Shown here: positions 16,175-23,938 of the stretch, one piece after another
How positions within the stretch are numbered: the first letter of the stretch is position 1
Layout: each line of letters starts with the position of its first letter
Source: Desulfobacteraceae bacterium
Lineage (GTDB): Bacteria > Desulfobacterota > Desulfobacteria > Desulfobacterales > Desulfococcaceae
Reading direction: 5' to 3'
DNA length: 35,799 nucleotides
Assembly: GCA_011390755.1 (NCBI GenBank)
Contig: JAABRU010000061.1
Location: 1-35,799, forward strand
Position numbers and translations under genes: made by a program
The notes under the pieces: generated by a model
What the model was told of the DNA's origin: nothing
The model's database searches: none
Seen by the model: the letters and a program-made list of their open reading frames with translations, nothing else

Positions 16175-16594
16175 TTACAGGTCATGCCCGGCTGCGGCCG
16201 CGTTTTCATGACCTTTCTTCTTTAATATTCCTGCCTGATACGCGTCCTGTAATTTGAATACAAGTTCATCCATATTCATGGGTTTCATCAGATAATCAAA
16301 GGCACCGAGTTCCATGCCCCGCACGGCCACTTCAATATTGGCATGACCGGTCAGCATGATGACTTCGATTCCGGCATCCTTTTCCTTTATGGCCCCTAAG
16401 GTCTGAATTCCGTCCATACCGGGCATCCGCACATCCAGAACCACCACATCAATGGCTTCCTTTTCCAGCAGTTCCAGGGCATCCATGCCGTTTTCGGCCC
16501 GGAATACAGTGATTCCCCGTTTTGTCAGACGTTTTACCAGGATATTCAGAAAATCTGCTTCGTCATCCACAATGAGTACAGTAAAGGGATTCAT
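16175..16594 (-). CDS. Stand-alone response regulator receiver (third of three)
   Basis: A 139-residue single receiver domain: acidic pair D10-D11 in LIVDDE, phosphoacceptor D54 in VVVLDVRMPGMDG, T in MLTGHA, and K in YLMKPMNMDEL. No output domain follows; the tail is a short Lys/Ala stretch. Its ATG overlaps the stop of the preceding receiver gene by 4 bases (ATGA). Probably it takes or shuttles phosphoryl groups from the kinase at 17493-19235. Confidence 0.9.
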   Translation of the reverse strand: MNPFTVLIVDDEADFLNILVKRLTKRGITVFRAENGMDALELLEKEAIDVVVLDVRMPGMDGIQTLGAIKEKDAGIEVIMLTGHANIEVAVRGMELGAFDYLMKPMNMDELVFKLQDAYQAGILKKKGHENAAAAGHDL

Positions 16595-16989
16595 GCTGAT
16601 TCCTTTCTTTCCGAAACCGCATTCCGGATAATCCGTGTCAGATCCTCGATTTCATAAGGTTTTGACAGGTAATCAAAGGCACCGCAGGCTCTTCCTTCTT
16701 CTGCGGCCTGGTGGGAACCGTGGCCGGTTAGCATAATGACCGGCATCTCCGGTGATTTTTCTTTGAAAATTTTGAGCACCTCCAGGCCATCCATGCCTTC
16801 CATTTTCAGATCCAGTACCGCCGCGTCGAATTCATTTCCGGATATAAACGCAATGGCTTCCGTTCCGTTTCTGGCGGTCATTGCCCGGATATTCCGCCGC
16901 CCAAGCCGTTTCACCATGACAGAGGTGAATTCGACTTCATCATCCACCAGTAGCAGGCGGATCGGATCAGTTGAATCATTGGATGTCAT
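16591..16989 (-). CDS. Stand-alone response regulator receiver (second of three)
   Basis: A 132-residue receiver: D16-D17 in LLVDDE, phosphoacceptor D60 in AAVLDLKMEGMDG, T in MLTGHG, K in YLSKPYEI. The usual Pro after the phosphoacceptor loop is Glu here (KMEG). It has no output domain. Ribosome site AGGAG lies before the ATG, and only 9 bases separate it from the first receiver gene. Confidence 0.9.
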   Translation of the reverse strand: MTSNDSTDPIRLLLVDDEVEFTSVMVKRLGRRNIRAMTARNGTEAIAFISGNEFDAAVLDLKMEGMDGLEVLKIFKEKSPEMPVIMLTGHGSHQAAEEGRACGAFDYLSKPYEIEDLTRIIRNAVSERKESA

Positions 16990-16998
16990 ATTTTTCTC

Positions 16999-17433
16999 CT
17001 AGGCCATTCGCTGGGTGATTTCCTTCATCCGTGCTTCAATAATTTTCTGTTCGTGACGACGTTTTTTAGCCGATGCCTCCATTACCTTTTCCACCAGATT
17101 GTCTATCTCACAGGGTTTCATGAGATAATCATAGGCTCCGTGCTTCATGCCTTCAATGGCAGAGGCCACCGTTGCATGTCCGGTGAGCATGATGACTTCC
17201 ACCAAAGGATATTTCCGTTTGATTTCCGACAGGGTTTCAATGCCGTCCATACCGGGCATTTTGACATCCAGGATCACAACTTCGGTCTGATGCCCGTTTT
17301 CACGGAGAATATCCAGGGCTGCCATACCGGAATCTGCCGTTTTCACATTGAAATCTCTTTTGCTGAGCCGTTTTTTCATGGTATCCAGAAAAGCGGTTTC
17401 ATCATCCACCAGTAATAAATTGGCATTACTCAT
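16999..17433 (-). CDS. Stand-alone response regulator receiver (first of three)
   Basis: A 144-residue receiver: D10-D11 in LLVDDE, phosphoacceptor D56 in VVILDVKMPGMDG, T in MLTGHAT, K in YLMKPCEID. A charged helical tail of about 25 residues (KKRRHEQKIIEARMKEITQ) follows, longer than in its two neighbours. AAAGGAGG lies just before the ATG. It is 59 bases downstream of the kinase gene, on the same strand. Confidence 0.9.
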   Translation of the reverse strand: MSNANLLLVDDETAFLDTMKKRLSKRDFNVKTADSGMAALDILRENGHQTEVVILDVKMPGMDGIETLSEIKRKYPLVEVIMLTGHATVASAIEGMKHGAYDYLMKPCEIDNLVEKVMEASAKKRRHEQKIIEARMKEITQRMA

Positions 17434-17492
17434 ATTTTCCTCCTTTATCTGCCTGCCTGTTGTTTATTTTGTTTTTCATCTGCCTGCTGACC

Positions 17493-19235
17493 TCAGTAAA
17501 TATTCACACCCCAGTCCTGTTCGGGCTCCATTTCCGCTTCCGGTACCGGAAGGCGGATCTCAAAGCGGGAGCCTTTTCCCACAGTGCTTTCCACAATAAT
17601 ATCCCCGTCCATTTTCTTTACAATTCCGTAGCAGATGGAAAGTCCCAGGCCGGTCCCGACTCCCACGGGTTTGGTGGTGAAAAAGGGGTCGAAGATATGT
17701 TCCAGATCAGATCCGGGAATACCGGAACCGGTATCCTGAATGTCAAAGCGGATCATTCCCCCGTCCTGCCAGGTGCGGATGCGGATATGTCCGCCTTTTT
17801 TATCAATGGCATCAATGGCATTATTGATAAGATTGAAAAGCACCTGCTCCACTTCGGTCTGGGAAGCTTCAATATGCGGCAGATTTTCATTCAGTTTCAG
17901 TGTAATGGTGACATTATTGTATCTGGCATGCTGGGCTATGAGTTCTGCAATTTCCCGGATCAGGTCATTGATATTGAAAAACTGAATCCGCTGATCCGAA
18001 CGCCGGGCAAAACTGAGCAGTTTATGGGTAATATCACGGCAGCGCAGTCCCTGCTTCCGAATCTGCCCCAAAGCCCGTGTAAACTCTGCCAGATTTTCAC
18101 TTTCCTGAAACTCTTCATCCTCCATCAGATCTTCAATCCATCCGGCCTCTTCCACCATAATGGCCACCGGGTTGTTGATTTCATGCGCGATGCCCGCGGC
18201 CAGCATTCCGATGGAGGCCAGATGGCCGCTCTGAATCACCTGCCGGTTCATGATTTCCTTTTCCTTGTCAGCCTCGGCAATCCGGATGGCGGTATGACGC
18301 GACACCCAGAAGGCCATGAGTATGATGGAAATACCGCCCAGCACCAGGGTAAGGAGTGCCACCCGGCGGGCCTGATACAGATTGCTGTAGGCATCCCTGT
18401 GATCCTGCTGGAAGATCAGGGCCCATTCCCCCTTTTTCAGCAGCCCTGCCACATAGATAATTTCTTTTTCCGTACCGCTCTCAAAACTGTCAAATAAGGG
18501 CTCATCTGAAAGAAGTGCGGGAGAATCTGTTATTGTCTGAGTAAATATTTTTGAATAGCGGTTTACATCCGCTTCCATCCGCGGGGAAAAATCTGTCTGC
18601 ATTTCACCGTCCCGGTTGATAATGAAGGCAAATCCGGTTTCTCCCATATGGATGCTCTGCACCAGATCGTTAAAAGCCCGGAAATCAATGGTGGCCCGAA
18701 ACAGCCAGGGTTTTCCGTTTTCATAACTGCGGACAGCCACAATAAAATGGGGCTGACCCCGGAGTCCCATAAAAACATCACTGGTATATATATCCGAGCT
18801 GATGGCATGACGGAACCATTCCGAATCCGAATAATTGGCATCTTCCAGCTGAAAAGGCCCGGCATAGGAAATCTGTTCCCCGTTTTCATTGATAATCCCC
18901 AGGTCCGTAATCACCGCTCCATAGGCATTCTGAATACGGCCCAGCACTTCTTTCAGAAATGTATTATCAGCATACTGTTCATAGGTGTAGGCACAGGCCA
19001 GGGAAACAATATTGGCCTGGCGCTCGGTTAAAAAGGTGTCTATCTCCAGGGCATGTTTTTTTACCATTGTTGCAAGATGCGCCCGTACCCTGTCGGTATA
19101 GGATGTCTGAAATACATATCGGATAATCCCGCCGAAAATCAGCAGGGGAATAAAGGAGACAATCACCACTGCAATAAAAATATTGCGTTTGAGCGATTTA
19201 TAATAGTCCGCACGTACACCTGCTTTGCTGTCCAT
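17493..19235 (-). CDS. Membrane sensor histidine kinase with periplasmic Cache-like domain
   Basis: The 580-residue kinase has TM1 (about 18-42, [19 protein letters not shown]), a ~240-residue extracytoplasmic region of double-Cache type ([25 protein letters not shown], then [16 protein letters not shown] and [13 protein letters not shown]), TM2 ([19 protein letters not shown]), then dimerisation H box GIAHEINNP (H351) and ATPase motifs: N box [36 protein letters not shown]. Length and order are typical. AAAGGA lies 8 bases before the ATG. It heads the operon of three receivers, a TauE/SafE permease and a two-TM protein, so it probably senses a small extracellular anion or carboxylate and controls uptake or export of it; the ligand is not known. 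Confidence 0.92.
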   Translation of the reverse strand: MDSKAGVRADYYKSLKRNIFIAVVIVSFIPLLIFGGIIRYVFQTSYTDRVRAHLATMVKKHALEIDTFLTERQANIVSLACAYTYEQYADNTFLKEVLGRIQNAYGAVITDLGIINENGEQISYAGPFQLEDANYSDSEWFRHAISSDIYTSDVFMGLRGQPHFIVAVRSYENGKPWLFRATIDFRAFNDLVQSIHMGETGFAFIINRDGEMQTDFSPRMEADVNRYSKIFTQTITDSPALLSDEPLFDSFESGTEKEIIYVAGLLKKGEWALIFQQDHRDAYSNLYQARRVALLTLVLGGISIILMAFWVSRHTAIRIAEADKEKEIMNRQVIQSGHLASIGMLAAGIAHEINNPVAIMVEEAGWIEDLMEDEEFQESENLAEFTRALGQIRKQGLRCRDITHKLLSFARRSDQRIQFFNINDLIREIAELIAQHARYNNVTITLKLNENLPHIEASQTEVEQVLFNLINNAIDAIDKKGGHIRIRTWQDGGMIRFDIQDTGSGIPGSDLEHIFDPFFTTKPVGVGTGLGLSICYGIVKKMDGDIIVESTVGKGSRFEIRLPVPEAEMEPEQDWGVNIY

Positions 19236-19590
19236 GAAAATATCCTTTCCATTCCATATTTTTGTTTTCTGCGGTTCATATCTGCTTCATGCCATCTTTG
19301 CCCTCTGTGAAAAGCAAATATCAGACCAGAGAGTAAAAGGCATAAGGGGAAAACGCGTGCGTTTATCTTGTTTTATTTTTAAATTCAATAGGTTGATAAA
19401 TTAAAATATATTTCAGCCCCCTGATAGGCGCAGTATATGCCGCTCCGAGCCGCTGTGCAGCGGGGCAGAATTCCCCGGTATATTTTCCCCTGCCGGGGAG
19501 TTTTTCCCCACCTGCACTGAAATCCCGATATCCTCGGGTCTCATTTTACACACTGTAAAGAATCATCATGCAAGTACGCCGGCCGGGTCC
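19236..19590. other. Divergent intergenic region between kinase operon and broken DASS gene
   Basis: No gene is seen. It must hold the promoter of the kinase operon and whatever reads the plus-strand genes. The one recognisable structure is the hairpin repeat at 19460-19510; a short dyad, TTTACA-CAC-TGTAAA, lies at 19545-19559. I found no convincing sigma54 promoter (TGGCAC-N5-TTGC). Confidence 0.5.
19460..19510. repeat. GGGGA-rich hairpin repeat, copy 2
   Basis: It shares the left-arm end ATTCCCCGG, the loop TATATTTTCCCC and the right-arm start CCGGGGA with 12920-12971. The outer parts of the arms pair less well here. It lies between divergent genes. Confidence 0.6.
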
Positions 19591-20076
19591 ATGGAGCAGG
19601 GCTGGAGTTGGAAAAGCAGGCCCGGGTACAAACCTGCTCTCCTGCTCATTGCTGCCTTTGTATTTACGGCAATGGTCATCATGCCGCCCACACAGGGAAT
19701 GATTGATATTGTCACCAAAGATAACCCTCCGGGCTACAAAGTACCGACTGACTGCAAAACCATCACGGATACGGTCAACAAAAAACTGCGGCCCGAAGCA
19801 TTTGCTGAGGCCAAAGGCAAGACCCATTCTGCAACGCACAGCAAGGAGGGCGGACATGATGCACCCAAATCCCTGATGACGGAAATGGAAGTGGCCCGGC
19901 TGGCCAAAATTACGGTGGACATCCTGTTTCTGGCAGCTTTTCTGTGGGGAACGGAGGCGCTCTCCATCGGAGCCACCGATATTATGGTGGGTGTGATGCT
20001 TTATCTTTTTGCCGTCCTGCCCATGAATGAAATCTCCAAAGCCTATATGACCGATGCGGTGTTTTTCATCTTATGA
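19591..20076 (+). pseudogene. DASS/SLC13 transporter, N-terminal fragment broken at the regulator start
   Basis: The 161 codons match the start of a DASS transporter such as the one at 32716-34569: TM1 (ALLLIAAFVFTAMVIMPP) followed by QGM, an extracytoplasmic stretch, a helix ARLAKITVDILFLAAFLWGTEALSIGATDIMVG, and YMTDAVFFI, matching DDACWFIMGSL in the intact protein. There the frame ends with a Leu and a stop, and everything from the third TM region on is missing. The stop overlaps the ATG of the regulator gene (ATGA), so the fragment and regulator are exactly joined. A deletion that fused two genes is the simplest reading. ATG at 19591 has no clear ribosome site. Confidence 0.75.
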
Positions 20077-21515
20077 AAAAACAACCTGGCAAAGCAAGCA
20101 TAGATGATGATGACCAGTTGCGGAACAGTTTTTTCAGACTGCTGACAGATGAACATTACCGGGTGGAAACAGCTGCATCCGGTGAGCAGGGTCTGGAGAT
20201 GATCAGAAAGGAAATTCCGGATCTGGTGATTCTGGATATCCGCCTTCCCGGCATGAACGGGATGGAAGTCTTCAGGACCATCCATCAGACTGAACCGAAG
20301 CTGCCGGTGATTATCATGACCGCATTCGGAACAACGGCAACTGCCATAGAAGCCACAAAAAACGGGGCATTTGACTATATTCTCAAGCCCTTTGATATAC
20401 CGGACATGCTGGAAATTATCCGGAAAGCTCCGGAATCAGGGCGTTTTATGCGTTCGCAGATTAAAATGGGGGCAAGCCCCGGTGAAAGTTCTGATGAGGC
20501 GATCATCGGCAGAAGTCCGCCCATGCAGGACATCTACAAAGCCATCGGCAGGGTTTCCCCCACAGATGCAACCGTACTGGTACGGGGGGAATCGGGTACA
20601 GGCAAGGAACTGATTGCACGGGCCGTTTACCAACACAGCAGGCGGAATCAGAAACCCTTTCTGCCCATCAACTGTGTGGCAATTCCGGAAACACTTCTGG
20701 AAAGTGAACTCTTCGGATATGAAAAAGGGGCCTATACCGGGGCTGCCCACCGCCGCATCGGTAAAACTGAGCAGGCCCACGGCGGCACGGTTTTTCTGGA
20801 TGAAATCGGTGATATGCCCCTGCCCCTGCAATCCAAAATCCTGCGCCTGATACAGAAAAAAAGCATTGAACGCCTGGGAGGGAGGGAAACCATTCCCACG
20901 GATGTGCGGATTATTGCGGCAACCAACCGGAATCTGGAAAATGCCATATCCGAAGGGCTGTTCCGGGAAGATCTCTATTACCGTCTGAAGGTGGTCACCA
21001 TCCGGCTGCCTCCCTTACGGGAAAGACCGGGGGATATTTCTTTGCTGCAGGAACATTTTCTCTCCCGTTATGCAGCCGAAAACGCTGTGGTCAGTCCGGG
21101 AATCAGTAAAGAGGCCGTCCGGATGCTGAACCGCTACCCCTGGCCCGGTAATGTAAGGGAACTTGCCAATATTATTCAGAAAGTACTGATTTTTAATCGG
21201 GGAGCACCGATTACAGAGGAGGATATATTCCAGTCCATCAATGAAAAAGACGGAATCATACCCGAAGTGAGCGAAGCCCGGGAACAGGAACTGCGGAATT
21301 ATATCCGAAAAGAACTCGCCCATACAGATAACGGTAATAAGTATGAAAGCTGCATGAATCATTTTTCTTCCTTACTGATCCGGGAAGCCCTGAATATCTG
21401 CGGCGGAAACAGAAGTCATGCCGCAAAACTGCTGGGAATTTCCCGACCCACCCTGCATTCAAAGATTGAGAAATACGGCATAAAACTGGAGACGGCTGTA
21501 AAAACAGAATCCTGA
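20073..21515 (+). CDS. Sigma54-dependent response regulator (NtrC family)
   Basis: The 480-residue protein has a receiver (D55 in LVILDIRLPGMNG, T in MTAFGT, K in YILKPFDI), an AAA+ domain with Walker A GESGTGKE, sigma54-contact loop ELFGYEKGAYTGA (GAYTGA in place of GAFTGA), Walker B GGTVFLDEIGDMP and arginine-finger region FREDLYYRL, and a Fis-type helix-turn-helix at the end (GGNRSHAAKLLGISRPTLHSKI). It should activate sigma54 promoters when phosphorylated. Oddity: the first receiver strand reads GKASIDDDD, short and polar where a hydrophobic ILIVDDD-like strand is normal, exactly where the gene abuts the broken transporter. The receiver may be damaged at the junction. Targets are unknown; the adjacent anion-transport genes are candidates. 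Confidence 0.9.
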   Translation: MKKQPGKASIDDDDQLRNSFFRLLTDEHYRVETAASGEQGLEMIRKEIPDLVILDIRLPGMNGMEVFRTIHQTEPKLPVIIMTAFGTTATAIEATKNGAFDYILKPFDIPDMLEIIRKAPESGRFMRSQIKMGASPGESSDEAIIGRSPPMQDIYKAIGRVSPTDATVLVRGESGTGKELIARAVYQHSRRNQKPFLPINCVAIPETLLESELFGYEKGAYTGAAHRRIGKTEQAHGGTVFLDEIGDMPLPLQSKILRLIQKKSIERLGGRETIPTDVRIIAATNRNLENAISEGLFREDLYYRLKVVTIRLPPLRERPGDISLLQEHFLSRYAAENAVVSPGISKEAVRMLNRYPWPGNVRELANIIQKVLIFNRGAPITEEDIFQSINEKDGIIPEVSEAREQELRNYIRKELAHTDNGNKYESCMNHFSSLLIREALNICGGNRSHAAKLLGISRPTLHSKIEKYGIKLETAVKTES

Positions 21516-21609
21516 ATCCGGCATATTCCCTTGCAATCTTCCTTCCTTTGCTGATTTTATAGCAGCATCCTTCCACAATTTTCCTTGATTTTTATTATTA
21601 TTCCGAATT

Positions 21610-21651
21610 ATAAGATAACCTCATACAACATTATTAAGAGGGTTATCTTAT
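21610..21651 (+). promoter_or_regulatory. Hairpin covering ribosome site and start codon of the AlaRS-like gene
   Basis: ATAAGATAACC (21610-21620) and GGTTATCTTAT (21641-21651) are perfect 11-bp inverted repeats over a 20-base loop. The right arm includes the first two bases of the ATG at 21650. The ribosome site AAGAGG (21636-21641) spans loop and stem. If the RNA folds this way, initiation would be occluded. It could instead be a DNA operator dyad. Confidence 0.55.
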
Positions 21652-22936
21652 GGATTGTCAGGAAATCAGCCGAAATTTTGTCAATTACTATACATCCCGG
21701 AGCTTCCGCTCCATCCCCCCTGCCCCCATGCTGCAAAAAAATCTTCCTATGTCCTATGTGTACAGTTGCACCCCGCCCGAACCCGATTCCGACCCGGAAA
21801 ACCCGAATTATATGGGAAATAAATTTGTCCGCCACCAGACCTGTTTCCGGCATTTTGATACGGATGCGGTGGGGAAGGACAACCAACATTTAAGTTTATT
21901 TGAAATGAGCGGAGCCTTCCACTTTGGCCAGAGCAGCCGGGAGAAGACCATCAGCCGCATTTGGAACTGGGCCACGCAGGAGATGGGCATTGATCCGGGG
22001 CGGATATGGGTATCTTATTTCGGAGGCGGAAAAATCCCTTTTGCCAGGGATTTCCGGACAGGGGAATGTGTCACTTATCTGGAAGTAGCAGAAGACCGGG
22101 AAAGCTTTCTGGCATGGCGGAAAGTGGGATTTCCGCAGGACAGACTGATTCCTCTGGATGCGGAACATAATTTCTGGGTGGAAAATCGGGGAAAGAGAAC
22201 TGCTTCCCTGAAATGCGGCCCCACCAGCGAACTATTTTATGATCTGGGAGAAGACAAAGCCTGCGGAAAAAACTGCATCCCCGGATGCGGATGCGGCAGA
22301 TTTATAGAATTTTCCAATAACCGTTTTATCACCCATCGCCTGAATCCCCGGAAGGGAAATCTGGAAAAGGTGAAAAATGCCCTTGCGGAAACGGTCATCG
22401 GCATTGAGCGGATTTCCATGATTACAGGAAATGTTCCTTCCATATGGGATACGCCATCCTGCAAACCTGTTATGAGAAAAATTCATGAATTTGTCACCTG
22501 CAAAAATGAAGATGAAGTCTTCATCCGGGAAAGCGAATCCGTCATCGCCGACCACCTCAAAGCCCTCTGCGTACTCATCGCAGACGGCGCACCCGCACCG
22601 GGAAGAAGCGGAAGGGCCAGAATCGTGAGAACCCTGATCCGGAAAATCCTGACCCGGATGATGCTGTTGGGAATTGATGCGGAGAAATTTTTCCCTGTGA
22701 TAATTTCCGCTGTAATGCCGGAAGCCGCAAATCAAAAGTCCCTGAAAGAAAAAATGACAGCATACCTCGAAAATGAATCTGAAGTATTCCGTAACACCCT
22801 GAAAAAGGGAAGCAATGAACTGGAAAAAATGATTTCCGGAAATCAGGGGAAGTCCTTATCTGCTTCACAGACTTTCTTCCTGAAAAAATACCGGGGAATG
22901 CCGGTACTGCTGACAAAAAAATGCAGGGTGACATAA
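21650..22936 (+). CDS. Free-standing alanyl-tRNA synthetase-like catalytic core
   Basis: The 428 residues follow the class II AlaRS core plus the start of its tRNA-recognition region. Seen: motif 2-like FVRHQTCFR (R61/R67) followed by HLSLFEMSGAFHFG (compare RHHTFFEMLGNFSFG), NFW (174-176), CGPTSELFYD (compare CGPCSEI), and motif 3-like AETVIGIERI (R254; compare DTGMGLERI). ESVIADHLKALCVLIADG and a basic RARIVRTLIRKIL correspond to VIADHIRSCAFLIADG and GYVLRRIIRRA. The editing domain and C-Ala domain of AlaRS (total ~875) are absent. The Asp that binds the substrate amino group in AlaRS is Glu here (E247) and the following Gly is Val, so the amino acid may differ. It may charge a tRNA or another carrier; no function is proven. 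Confidence 0.8.
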   Translation: MDCQEISRNFVNYYTSRSFRSIPPAPMLQKNLPMSYVYSCTPPEPDSDPENPNYMGNKFVRHQTCFRHFDTDAVGKDNQHLSLFEMSGAFHFGQSSREKTISRIWNWATQEMGIDPGRIWVSYFGGGKIPFARDFRTGECVTYLEVAEDRESFLAWRKVGFPQDRLIPLDAEHNFWVENRGKRTASLKCGPTSELFYDLGEDKACGKNCIPGCGCGRFIEFSNNRFITHRLNPRKGNLEKVKNALAETVIGIERISMITGNVPSIWDTPSCKPVMRKIHEFVTCKNEDEVFIRESESVIADHLKALCVLIADGAPAPGRSGRARIVRTLIRKILTRMMLLGIDAEKFFPVIISAVMPEAANQKSLKEKMTAYLENESEVFRNTLKKGSNELEKMISGNQGKSLSASQTFFLKKYRGMPVLLTKKCRVT

Positions 22937-22978
22937 GCGAAACCTTACCTACCAATTATTGAAGAAAGGTCCAAAAAG

Positions 22979-23392
22979 ATGAATGAACAGACAATCACTT
23001 TGACTTTGCCGGACTCGGTTTTTGACCGTATTAAAAGAACTGCCCAGGCTACGTCTCTCACTGCGGAGGAAGTCGTAAAGCAGTCTGTTATTCTCTTACT
23101 GCCTGCTTTTGAATCTGACATTTCTCAGAATTCCAGTATGAATTTAGCAAAGATTTCATTGCTGAATGATATTCAGCTTTGGAAAACAGCAAATGCGGTA
23201 ATGAAAAATTCTCAGCAAAAACATTTGGAAAAACTGGCAGAATTGCAGAAACACCGTAGTCTTACAGAAACAGAACAGTCAGACTTGGATAACCTTATGG
23301 ATGAAGCTCAGCAGATAATGTTATGCAAGGCAGAAGCAAAGCGAATTCTGGCGCAGCGGGGTCATACTGTTTTCAAAGAAGTTGAGCATTAA
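22979..23392 (+). CDS. Small protein with ribbon-helix-helix-like N-terminus, partner of the HNH gene
   Basis: The 137-residue protein begins TITLTLPDSVFDRIKRTAQATSLTAEEVVKQ, the look of a ribbon-helix-helix DNA-binding segment, followed by a helical, charged region (KHLEKLAELQKHRSLTETEQSDLDNLMDEAQ) and ILAQRGH. I cannot name a family. AAAGG lies about 10 bases before the ATG. The HNH nuclease gene starts 2 bases after its stop, so the two are cotranscribed; a regulator or antitoxin-like partner of the nuclease is inference. Confidence 0.75.
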   Translation: MNEQTITLTLPDSVFDRIKRTAQATSLTAEEVVKQSVILLLPAFESDISQNSSMNLAKISLLNDIQLWKTANAVMKNSQQKHLEKLAELQKHRSLTETEQSDLDNLMDEAQQIMLCKAEAKRILAQRGHTVFKEVEH

Positions 23393-23394
23393 GG

Positions 23395-23814
23395 ATGCCT
23401 GTTTCTTCTGAATTGCGTAAACTGCTTGGGGAACGGGATAAAAAACGGTGCCTTTACTGTCTTACCGATGAGGATAACTGTGGTCTCAGGATGCATGTTG
23501 ACCACATTTTACCCGAATCTGCCGGAGGCAGTACAAGCCCGGATAATTTATGTCTGGCATGTTTTTCCTGCAATGTGTACAAAGGGGCAAAACAGAATTG
23601 GACAGATCCTTTGACACAGGAAATTGTAACTTTATTTCATCCCCTTCGGCAGAATTGGAATGAGCATTTTTGCTGGAATGAAAGTAAAACCCGAATAAAG
23701 GGACTGACACCCTGTGGCAGAGCAACAATTGAGGCATTGAAAATGAATAACCCTGCAATCGTAAATGCCCGAAAAAGATGGGTCAGTGCAGGATGGCATC
23801 CACCTGAATTATAA
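23395..23814 (+). CDS. HNH endonuclease
   Basis: A 139-residue HNH protein: CLYC near residue 17, MHVDHILPESAGGSTSPDNLCLACFSCNVYKG with the D-H pair, the central Asn and the CxxC pair, then Lys-Gly. The four Cys probably hold a structural zinc and the His/Asn residues the catalytic metal. The C-terminal part (WTDPLTQEIVTLFHPLRQNWNEHF, RATIEALKMNNPAIVNARKRWVSAGWHPP) resembles a common uncharacterised bacterial HNH group. It follows the 22979 gene by 2 bases; TAAGG of that junction supplies the ribosome site. No transposon or intron context is visible. Confidence 0.85.
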   Translation: MPVSSELRKLLGERDKKRCLYCLTDEDNCGLRMHVDHILPESAGGSTSPDNLCLACFSCNVYKGAKQNWTDPLTQEIVTLFHPLRQNWNEHFCWNESKTRIKGLTPCGRATIEALKMNNPAIVNARKRWVSAGWHPPEL

Positions 23815-23938
23815 AATAACTTGATCTTTTTACATGATTCATATGGATGTACTGTCTTTATATCTTGAATATAAATATTGTGTAATTTCCTTTGCGGATT
23901 TTATGCAGAAAAATCAAAAAAATTAAGGGATGATAATA

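Noticed and set aside
19545..19559. Dyad TTTACA-CAC-TGTAAA upstream of the broken DASS gene
   Set aside because: Only 6-bp arms, a single occurrence and a decayed gene downstream; too weak to call an operator.
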